Origin: Desulfovibrio sp.
GTDB lineage: Bacteria; Desulfobacterota; Desulfovibrionia; Desulfovibrionales; Desulfovibrionaceae
Assembly: GCA_014804905.1 (NCBI GenBank)
Contig: JAAUYX010000023.1
Coordinates: 4,039-12,172 of the forward strand
Direction of reading: 5' to 3'
DNA length: 8,134 nucleotides
Shown here: piece after piece, positions 1 to 5,863 of the stretch
How positions within the stretch are numbered: position 1 is the stretch's first letter
Layout of the letters: each line of letters starts with the position of its first letter
Program-made: the position numbers and the translations under genes
Notes under the pieces: generated by a model
What the model saw: the letters and a program-made list of their open reading frames with translations, nothing else
Databases searched by the model: none
What the model was told of the DNA's origin: nothing

Positions 1-1916
1 TCCATGATGGCGAAGAGGTCCGGTATCTTGTCATAGACGGCCTTGCCGGAGAGCGCCACATGGCAGAAGGTCTCGCGGCTCCCGAGTTTCAGGCCCGTGA
101 GCGGGGTCGCGCCCACGCCGCCCGTCTTGGCGGCCATGTGCGCGCCGAGGGCCGCCATGTCGCGCCGGGCGGTGCCTGTCTCGGTGAGGGCCCGGCAAAA
201 GAGCGGCAACAGCGGCAACAGCCGCTCCGGGAGCTTCGTCACCGGCAAAAGCAGGCTCGCGTAGACGATGCCCGCGGTGGGGAGCTCGTGAGCGAGCGCC
301 GTCTGCGGGATTTCCCGCTCGGCAAGCGGCAGGGGCTTGTTGCGCGGCGGAAGGTCCGCAAGGCCCAGGGCCGGGATGGTAGCCAGCGCCTCGGGGCTGT
401 CCGGCTTCGCCTGGGCTTCCTCCAGGTGGCGCGTCTCCTCCACGAGGCGTTCGCGCTCCACGGGCGTGGCCGCGGCCCGCACAGCCTCCAGCCGCGCGGC
501 CTCGGCGGCGAGGCGCGCTTCGCCGAGCTTCGTGTCCGGCAGGAGCACCACATGGGCGCGGTGCGGATTGTCGAGGAAGTTGTGCCGCAGCGCCTCCTCA
601 AAGACCGGCTCCCCGGCGGCGATGCGGGCCTTGATGGCCGCAAGCGGCGCCTCCCAGGCGAGCGGCGCGAGCGGGTCCCCGTCATAGAGCCACGTCGAGA
701 GCGACTGGATCATGGCGGCCAGCCCGCGTGGGAAGCGGCCGGAATTGTTCTCCCGGTAGGCGAATTCCACGCTGTTGACCGCGGCCTCCACGGCCTCCCG
801 CGGGATGCCGTTTTCCGCAAGCCCGCGCAGGGTGTCGAGGATGAGGGCCTCGGCGCGGGGAACGTCCTCCAGCGCCACGCCCTTGAGGCCCGTGGAGTAG
901 TACATCTGGCGCAGGTCCGTCTCGAGGCCGCAGCCCGTGGTGTCCTCGCCGAGGCCGGAGCTGATGAGCGCGAGCCTAAGCGGCGAGCCGGGGAGCCCCT
1001 CGAGGATATGCTCCAGCATTTCCATGAGCAGGGCCTCAGTAACGTCGCCGCGCTCGCCCAGAAGCCAGTTGATGGTGAAGAGGGCGCGCGTCTCGCCGGG
1101 CGCCGCCGCATAGGGCACTTCCACCCGGCGCGGCGCGGCGAGGCGCTTCTGCAGGGGCACGGCCTCGTCCGCGGGCTCGGGCGCGCGGCTCGCGAGGCGC
1201 GTAAGCTCCGCGTCGATGCGGGCGAGGCGCGCATCCTCCGGGTCGTCCCCCCAGAAGAAGAAGCGCGCGTTGCCCGGCTGGTAGTGGCGGCGGTGAAATT
1301 CCCTGAAAGCGGCGTAGGCAAGGTCCGGGATGCGCTCCGGGTCGCCGCCGGAGTCGAGGCTGTAGAGCGTGTCGGGAAAGACCGCCTGCTGGCTCTTTTC
1401 GGCGAGCACCGAATCGGGCGAGGAATAGGCGCCCTTCATCTCGTTGTAGACCACGCCCTTGTAGGTCCAGGGGGCTTCGCCCGCCGGGGCCTCCACATGC
1501 CAGCCCTCCTGGCGGAAAATGTCCTCGCTGATGCGCGGATGAAACACCGCATCGAGGTAGACGTCGATGAGGTTGTAAAAATCCTGCAAATTGGCGCTGG
1601 CCACCGGGTAGCAGGTCTTGTCCGGGAAGGTGAAGGCGTTGAGGAAGGTCTGGAGCGAGCCCTTGAGCAGTTCCACGAAGGGCTCCTTCACCGGGTAGCG
1701 CTCGGAGCCGCAGAGCACGGAATGCTCGAGGATATGGGCGACACCCGTGGAATCGGCCGGCGGCGTGCGGAAGCTGACGCCGAAGCACTTGTTCTCGTCC
1801 TGATTGACGATGGAGAGCAGTTGCGCCCCCGTGGCGTCATGCCGCCAGAGCCGCGCCGTGCCGCCCACCTCGGGCAGTTGCCGTTCTTCCGCCAGAGTAA
1901 AACCGTGCCGGGCCAT
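1..1916 (-). CDS. M16C family zinc metallopeptidase (PreP/falcilysin-like), 3' end outside window
   Basis: The reading frame is open from the ATG at 1916 to the left edge: 638 residues of a family usually near 950-1000, so the C-terminal third is missing from the window. The N-terminal catalytic domain carries the inverted zinc motif HxxEH as H61-I-L-E64-H65, followed by SVLCGS. The distal zinc ligand is probably E159 in VVYNEMKGAYS. The roughly 94-residue gap from H65 to E159 fits M16C better than the shorter spacing of pitrilysin. YRENNSGRFPRGL at residues 387-399 is a conserved M16C substrate-pocket block. Family members are clamshell proteases that degrade unfolded peptides. I see no signal peptide, so a cytosolic role is inferred. 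The start is supported by GGAGG at 1928-1924, 7 nt upstream. The gene is divergent from aroC. The frame is the same at both ends, so there is no net frameshift. The exact substrate is unknown. Confidence 0.93.
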   Translation of the reverse strand, partial: MARHGFTLAEERQLPEVGGTARLWRHDATGAQLLSIVNQDENKCFGVSFRTPPADSTGVAHILEHSVLCGSERYPVKEPFVELLKGSLQTFLNAFTFPDKTCYPVASANLQDFYNLIDVYLDAVFHPRISEDIFRQEGWHVEAPAGEAPWTYKGVVYNEMKGAYSSPDSVLAEKSQQAVFPDTLYSLDSGGDPERIPDLAYAAFREFHRRHYQPGNARFFFWGDDPEDARLARIDAELTRLASRAPEPADEAVPLQKRLAAPRRVEVPYAAAPGETRALFTINWLLGERGDVTEALLMEMLEHILEGLPGSPLRLALISSGLGEDTTGCGLETDLRQMYYSTGLKGVALEDVPRAEALILDTLRGLAENGIPREAVEAAVNSVEFAYRENNSGRFPRGLAAMIQSLSTWLYDGDPLAPLAWEAPLAAIKARIAAGEPVFEEALRHNFLDNPHRAHVVLLPDTKLGEARLAAEAARLEAVRAAATPVERERLVEETRHLEEAQAKPDSPEALATIPALGLADLPPRNKPLPLAEREIPQTALAHELPTAGIVYASLLLPVTKLPERLLPLLPLFCRALTETGTARRDMAALGAHMAAKTGGVGATPLTGLKLGSRETFCHVALSGKAVYDKIPDLFAIM

Positions 1917-1923
1917 GCGCCCC

Positions 1924-1928
1924 CCTCC
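1924..1928 (-). promoter_or_regulatory. Ribosome binding site of the M16C peptidase
   Basis: GGAGG read on the minus strand lies 7 nt before the ATG at 1916 and sits in a longer G-rich run. It fixes the peptidase start and argues against any upstream alternative. Confidence 0.7.
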
Positions 1929-1940
1929 CGCTTGTGGTGC

Positions 1941-1962
1941 GCCGCCGGAAAGCCCCGGCGGC
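1941..1962 (-). repeat. Perfect 8-bp inverted repeat in the peptidase 5' leader
   Basis: GCCGCCGG at 1941-1948 pairs exactly with CCGGCGGC at 1955-1962 around a 6-nt loop. If the predicted minus-strand promoter at 1971-1998 is real, transcription starts near 1964 and this GC-only stem forms at the extreme 5' end of the mRNA, about a dozen bases before the ribosome binding site. A 5' stem of this kind can protect an mRNA from decay or affect translation, but that role is inferred. It has no U tract and is not a terminator. Confidence 0.5.
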
Positions 1963-1970
1963 AAGGGCAG

Positions 1971-1998
1971 ACTATAGGCATCGGGCGCCCTTTTGCAA
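1971..1998 (-). promoter_or_regulatory. Candidate sigma70-type promoter for the M16C peptidase
   Basis: On the minus strand, TTGCAA (1998-1993) is a 4/6 match to the -35 consensus and TATAGT (1976-1971) a 5/6 match to the -10, separated by 16 bp. The predicted start near 1964 leaves a leader of about 48 nt. The -35 lies in the loop of a dyad, GGGCGC at 1983-1988 and GCGCCC at 2001-2006, which could be an operator or merely GC-rich chance. This promoter is weaker than the one facing right. Confidence 0.4.
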
Positions 1999-2038
1999 GT
2001 GCGCCCCCGCATGGCGCGGTCCGCGGAGCGGTCCCGGC

Positions 2039-2067
2039 TTGTCAGGGCGGCGGGCGTCCCCTATACT
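2039..2067 (+). promoter_or_regulatory. Predicted sigma70-type promoter for aroC-recD2
   Basis: TTGTCA (2039-2044) and TATACT (2062-2067) each differ from consensus at one position and are separated by the optimal 17 bp. This stands out in DNA of about 70% GC. Transcription would start near 2074 and give a 50-nt leader before the aroC ATG. No operator, riboswitch or leader peptide is evident in that short leader. Confidence 0.65.
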
Positions 2068-2123
2068 TCCGGTGCCGTCGGCTCCGGCCACGGCGCCCCT
2101 TCCCCCCTGACAGGACGTGAGAC

Positions 2124-3239
2124 ATGGCGGGCAATACCTTCGGGCGCGTCCTGCGCCTGACCACCTTCGGCGAATCCCACGGCCCCGGCCTCGGCGGCGT
2201 GCTTGACGGCTGCCCTGCGGGCCTCCCCCTTGACGAAGCCGACCTCCAGGCCGAGCTCGACTTGAGGCGCCCCGGCCAGGGCCCGGCCTCCACGAAGCGG
2301 AAGGAGCCGGACAGGGTGCGCCTGCTCTCCGGCGTGTTCGAGGGCCTCACCACGGGCACGCCCATCGCCTTCTACATCGCCAACGAGGACCAGCGCTCGC
2401 GCGATTACGGCAACCTCGCGACGCTTTTCCGCCCCGGCCATGCGGATTGGGGCTATCACCAGAAATTCGGCGGCTTCCGCGATTACCGGGGCGGCGGCCG
2501 CTCCTCCGCCCGGGAGACCGCGGCCCGCGTGGCCGGCGGAGCCATCGCCCGCAAGCTCCTCACCGTGGAGTGCGGAACGGTCATCCGCGCGGCCTGCGTG
2601 GAGCTCGGCGGTATTGCCGTGCCCGAGGCGGACATCGAGATGAAGGACGCCGTGGCGCGGCCCTATTTCGCCGCCTCCGAGGCAGCGCCGCCCCTCTGGG
2701 ACGCGGCCGTGGCCGAGGCGCGCGCGGCGGGCGACACCCTCGGGGGCATCGTGCGCATCGTGGCCGAGCAGGTTCCCGCGGGCCTCGGCGAGCCGGTCTT
2801 CGACCGCCTGGACGCCACGCTCGCCCATGCGCTCATGAGCGTGGGCGCGGTCAAGGGCGTTGAGGTGGGCGACGGCTTCGCGGCGGCGCGCCGTCGCGGC
2901 TCGGCCAACAATGACCCGCTTTTCCCGGCGGAAACGCGGGAGGGATGCGGCCACAAGCCCCGCGCCCGCTTCGGCAGCAACCACGCGGGCGGCATCCTGG
3001 GCGGCATTTCCAGCGGCCAGGACATCGTGCTTCAGGTGGCCGTCAAGCCCATCGCCTCCATCGCGCAGGAGCAGGCCACGGTGGACCTGGAGGGCCGGGC
3101 CACCACGGTCACCGTGGGCGGCCGGCACGACCTTGCCGCCATCCCGCGCATCGTGCCCGTACTTTCCGCCATGACGGCGCTGGCGCTGGCCGACGCCCTG
3201 CTCATCCAGCGGCGCATGGCCGCCGGGGAATACCTGTGA
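2124..3239 (+). CDS. aroC: Chorismate synthase
   Basis: This 371-residue protein is full length for the family. Chorismate synthase converts 5-enolpyruvylshikimate-3-phosphate to chorismate with loss of phosphate and needs reduced FMN. It is the last common step toward Phe, Tyr, Trp and folate and acts in the cytosol, normally as a tetramer. Family signatures appear in order: TFGESHG with H19, DLRRPGQG at 46-53, NEDQRSRDY at 87-95, RPGHADWGY at 103-111 with H106, GGGRSSARETA at 123-133, and SNHAGGILGGISSG at 285-298. The two histidines match the conserved acid/base residues of characterised homologues. AGGA at 2112-2115 lies 8 nt before the ATG and supports this start. A good promoter lies just upstream, and recD2 follows 28 bp later in the same direction, so the two are probably cotranscribed. 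No other shikimate gene is in the window. Nothing about the protein is unusual. Confidence 0.97.
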   Translation: MAGNTFGRVLRLTTFGESHGPGLGGVLDGCPAGLPLDEADLQAELDLRRPGQGPASTKRKEPDRVRLLSGVFEGLTTGTPIAFYIANEDQRSRDYGNLATLFRPGHADWGYHQKFGGFRDYRGGGRSSARETAARVAGGAIARKLLTVECGTVIRAACVELGGIAVPEADIEMKDAVARPYFAASEAAPPLWDAAVAEARAAGDTLGGIVRIVAEQVPAGLGEPVFDRLDATLAHALMSVGAVKGVEVGDGFAAARRRGSANNDPLFPAETREGCGHKPRARFGSNHAGGILGGISSGQDIVLQVAVKPIASIAQEQATVDLEGRATTVTVGGRHDLAAIPRIVPVLSAMTALALADALLIQRRMAAGEYL

Positions 3240-3267
3240 GGGCGGGCGCGGCCCCGGAGCGCGCCTG

Positions 3268-5604
3268 ATGGCCCGCCGGCAGGACCTGCCCCTCCTGCGG
3301 GACGCCGACGCCGTGGAACTGACGGGCACGGTGGAGCGCATCGTCTTCCATAATGAGGACAACGGCTTTACGGTGCTCCGCCTCTTGCCGGACGGGGACG
3401 CGGCGGCGGAGGGCGCCCGCGGCAAGGGTGCGGGCCGACGGCCCGTGCCGCGCAGCCAGCGGGAGCCCGTGGCCCTTGTGGGCCACATGACCCAGCCCAA
3501 GGCCGGGGCGCGCCTGCGCGTGCGCGGCCGCTGGACCACCAACCCGCGCTTCGGGCGGCAGGTGGAATTTTCCGAGGCCGAGGAACTGCTCCCGGCCACG
3601 GCCGAAGGCATCCGCCTCTATCTTTCCTCCGGGCTCATCCGCGGCGTGGGCGAGGAGATGGCCGCACGCATCGTGGATACATTCGGCACCGAGGCCCTGC
3701 GCGTGCTCGACGAGGAGCCGGAGCGCCTGCTCGCCGTGCGCGGGCTCGGCCCCAAGAGCCTTGAGCGCATCCGCGAGTCCTGGGCGCGGCACCGCGGCGT
3801 GCGCGATCTCCTTCTCTTTCTCCAGCCGCACGGCATTACCCCGGCGCTGGGCGTACGCATCCACCGCGCCTATGGCGAGCATGCGCTCGAAATCGTGCGC
3901 GAAAATCCCTATCGCCTCGCCATGGACATCCGCGGCATCGGCTTCCTCACGGCCGACGCCATCGCGGCCAAGCTGGGCTTCGCGCCGGACAGCCCCCTGC
4001 GCGTGCAGGCCGCGGCGCTCTACAGCCTGCAAAAGGCCACGGAAGAGGGAAATGTCTATCTGCCGCAGGGGCGCCTCGTGGAGGAGGTGGGAAACCAGGT
4101 GGGCGCGCCGCCCGAGGCCGTGCTGGACGCCCTGGACGCGCTGGAGCGCGACGAGCGCCTCGTGCGCGAGGATTTTTCCGAGGAGGAACCGCCCGCCGGG
4201 GCGGGCAGGGATAAGGAAAGCCCGGACGAGGACGAGCCGGACGGCGGCAGCATCGGCGTCTATCTCGGCCGCTACCACCATTGCGAGGCCAAAACCGCCT
4301 ACTACCTCCAGCGCCTGCTCCATTCGCCCAAGGCCGTACGTCTCCCCGAGCCGGAGGCGCTGGCCCGGCAGGTGGCCGCGAATCTCCCCATCGAGCTCGC
4401 GCCGGAGCAGCTTGCCGCCGTCACCGCAGCGGCGAAGAGCAAGGTGCTCGTCATTACCGGCGGTCCGGGCACGGGCAAGACCACCATCATCAACGCCATC
4501 ATTAAACTCTTCGAGACCGCGCGGGCGCGCATCCTCCTCGCCGCGCCCACGGGCCGGGCCGCCAAGCGCATGGCCGAGACCTCGGGGCGGGAGGCCAAGA
4601 CCATCCACCGCCTGCTGGAATACAGCCCGCGCGAGGACGGCTTCGCCCGCAACGAGGACAATCCGCTCGCCTGCGGGCTGCTCGTGGTGGACGAAGCCTC
4701 CATGATGGACTGTCTGCTCTTCTACCACCTGCTCAAGGCCGTGCCGCTCGGGGCCACGCTCGTGCTGGTGGGCGACGTGCATCAGCTCCCCTCCGTGGGG
4801 CCCGGCAATGTGCTCGGGGATGTCATCGCCTCGCGCGCCGCGCCCGTGGTGGAGCTGACGGAAATCTTCCGCCAGTCCGCGGAGAGCGAGATCATCTGCA
4901 ACGCGCACAGCATCAACAGGGGCGAAGTGCCCCTTTTGGAATCGAGCCGCGAGCGGCTCTCGGATTTCTACTTCATCCGCCAGGACGACCCGGAGCGCGC
5001 GGCCGCCCTCATGGTGGAGCTCGTCACGCGGCACATCCCGCGCCGCTTCGGGCTCGACCCGGTGGACGACGTGCAGGTGTTGACACCCATGCACAAGGGC
5101 GCCGTGGGCGCGGGCCACATGAACGCCATGCTGCAGGACGCGCTCAACCCGAACGGCCTCGAGGTGCGCCGCGGCGAGCGCGCCTTCCGCCTGCAGGACA
5201 AGGTCATGCAGGTGCGCAACAATTACGAAAAGGACGTATTCAACGGCGACATGGGCCGCATCACCCACATGGATACGCGCGAGCGCACCCTGAGCGTCAC
5301 CTTCGACGGCCGCGTGGTGCCCTATGACTTCGACGAGCTGGACGAGCTGGCCCCGGCCTACGCCATCTCCATCCACAAGTCACAGGGCTCGGAATACCCG
5401 GCCGTGGTCATCCCGCTCATGATGCAGCACTATGTGCTCCTGCAGCGCAACCTCGTCTATACGGGCGTCACGCGCGGCAAACGCCTCGTCATCCTCGTGG
5501 GCGAGCCGCGGGCCCTGCACCTCGCCGTCAAGAACAACAAGACGCACCGCCGCTTCACGCGTCTCGCCCAGCGCCTCGCCGGGGCCGACGGCCCCGCGCA
5601 TTGA
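3268..5604 (+). CDS. recD2: RecD2-family SF1B DNA helicase (stand-alone RecD, 5'-3')
   Basis: This 778-residue protein belongs to the RecD2 group (YrrC/Deinococcus RecD2 type), 5'-3' helicases that act in DNA repair without RecB and RecC. An N-terminal region (about 15-110) resembles the family's OB-like domain. Two helix-hairpin-helix segments follow (GLIRGVGEE near 122-142 and LAVRGLGPKSLERI near 155-170). The helicase core has Walker A GGPGTGKTT at 398-406 with K404, Walker B VVDEAS with D475-E476, motif III GDVHQLPSVGPGN from 502, motif IV EIFRQ with R535, motif V AISIHKSQGSE near 699-709, and motif VI VYTGVTRGK with R736. All key ATPase residues are present. GGAG at 3256-3259 sits 8 nt before the ATG. 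Two low-complexity inserts are seen: Gly/Ala/Arg-rich at about 42-66, and acidic Glu/Asp/Pro at 305-328. The gene follows aroC by 28 bp. Its TGA falls inside a probable tRNA promoter. Confidence 0.95.
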   Translation: MARRQDLPLLRDADAVELTGTVERIVFHNEDNGFTVLRLLPDGDAAAEGARGKGAGRRPVPRSQREPVALVGHMTQPKAGARLRVRGRWTTNPRFGRQVEFSEAEELLPATAEGIRLYLSSGLIRGVGEEMAARIVDTFGTEALRVLDEEPERLLAVRGLGPKSLERIRESWARHRGVRDLLLFLQPHGITPALGVRIHRAYGEHALEIVRENPYRLAMDIRGIGFLTADAIAAKLGFAPDSPLRVQAAALYSLQKATEEGNVYLPQGRLVEEVGNQVGAPPEAVLDALDALERDERLVREDFSEEEPPAGAGRDKESPDEDEPDGGSIGVYLGRYHHCEAKTAYYLQRLLHSPKAVRLPEPEALARQVAANLPIELAPEQLAAVTAAAKSKVLVITGGPGTGKTTIINAIIKLFETARARILLAAPTGRAAKRMAETSGREAKTIHRLLEYSPREDGFARNEDNPLACGLLVVDEASMMDCLLFYHLLKAVPLGATLVLVGDVHQLPSVGPGNVLGDVIASRAAPVVELTEIFRQSAESEIICNAHSINRGEVPLLESSRERLSDFYFIRQDDPERAAALMVELVTRHIPRRFGLDPVDDVQVLTPMHKGAVGAGHMNAMLQDALNPNGLEVRRGERAFRLQDKVMQVRNNYEKDVFNGDMGRITHMDTRERTLSVTFDGRVVPYDFDELDELAPAYAISIHKSQGSEYPAVVIPLMMQHYVLLQRNLVYTGVTRGKRLVILVGEPRALHLAVKNNKTHRRFTRLAQRLAGADGPAH

Positions 5605-5629
5605 CACGGGCGCGGCGGCCGCTTAGGCT
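5601..5629 (+). promoter_or_regulatory. Predicted tRNA-Val promoter overlapping the recD2 stop codon
   Basis: A perfect -35 hexamer TTGACA (5601-5606) is followed, after exactly 17 bp, by TAGGCT (5624-5629), which keeps the three most conserved -10 positions (T1, A2, T6). The recD2 TGA (5602-5604) is embedded in the -35. Transcription would begin near 5636, about 50 nt before the mature tRNA 5' end. A consensus -35 with a GC-biased -10 is common for stable-RNA promoters of high-GC proteobacteria. The assignment is inferred from sequence alone. Confidence 0.55.
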
Positions 5630-5644
5630 GCACTCTTCCCGAAA

Positions 5645-5673
5645 GCGCCGCCACGCCCCGCGCAGGGCGGCGC
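5645..5673 (+). repeat. 8-bp inverted repeat between recD2 and tRNA-Val
   Basis: GCGCCGCC (5645-5652) pairs perfectly with GGCGGCGC (5666-5673) across a 13-nt loop. No U tract follows, so it is a poor intrinsic terminator for recD2. It could instead fold in the 5' leader of the tRNA precursor and be removed by RNase P or an endonuclease. Chance pairing in GC-rich DNA cannot be excluded. Confidence 0.4.
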
Positions 5674-5686
5674 ACCGCACGATTGC

Positions 5687-5762
5687 GGGCAGTTAGCTCA
5701 GCTGGCAGAGCATCGCCCTTACAAGGCGAGGGCCACAGGTTCAAATCCTGTACTGCCCACCA
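5687..5762 (+). tRNA. tRNA-Val (anticodon UAC)
   Basis: The 76-nt gene folds as a full cloverleaf. The acceptor GGGCAGT pairs with ACTGCCC. The D arm has GCTC/GAGC. The anticodon stem TCGCC/GGCGA holds the loop CTTACAA, giving anticodon TAC. The T stem ACAGG/CCTGT holds the loop TTCAAAT. A73 and an encoded CCA end the gene at 5762. It reads valine codons, mainly GUA and GUG. It lies between core genes on the left and the restriction-modification gene on the right, which reads toward it. tRNA 3' ends are frequent integration sites for mobile elements, so this gene may mark the edge of an accessory region. No integrase or second copy of its 3' end occurs in the window. Confidence 0.97.
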
Positions 5763-5787
5763 TTATTTCAAGGGGTCAGGGAAGCCC

Positions 5788-5832
5788 CCCGCCCCTGCAC
5801 CCCCTCATTTGGACATACAGAAGCGGGTTTTT
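5788..5832 (+). terminator. Weak candidate terminator downstream of tRNA-Val
   Basis: CCCGC at 5788-5792 can pair with GCGGG at 5823-5827, followed directly by five Ts (5828-5832). The T run after a GC arm is right for an intrinsic terminator, but the loop of about 30 nt is long and the stem only 5 bp, so support is weak. Confidence 0.25.
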
Positions 5833-5847
5833 GAGAGCGCAGGAAGG

Positions 5848-5862
5848 CACGCCCCCGGCGTG
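5848..5862. repeat. Short hairpin just past the restriction-modification gene stop
   Basis: CACGCC (5848-5853) and GGCGTG (5857-5862) form a perfect 6-bp stem with a 3-nt loop. It begins one base beyond the TAA of the minus-strand gene (5866-5864). On that strand no U run follows, so if it ends transcription it is not a standard intrinsic terminator. It may simply protect the mRNA 3' end. Confidence 0.35.
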
Positions 5863-5863
5863 G

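Noticed and set aside
60..2120. A 686-codon open frame on the plus strand opposite the M16C peptidase.
   Set aside because: It is rich in Arg, Gly and Ala without recognisable motifs and is antisense to a frame with a complete zinc-binding motif. High GC at third positions makes long antisense frames common.
3202..5376. A 724-codon minus-strand frame opposite recD2, and a similar 516-codon frame at 2061-3611 opposite aroC.
   Set aside because: Both are low-complexity His/Arg/Gly/Ala translations antisense to genes with every family motif intact. They are GC-bias shadows.
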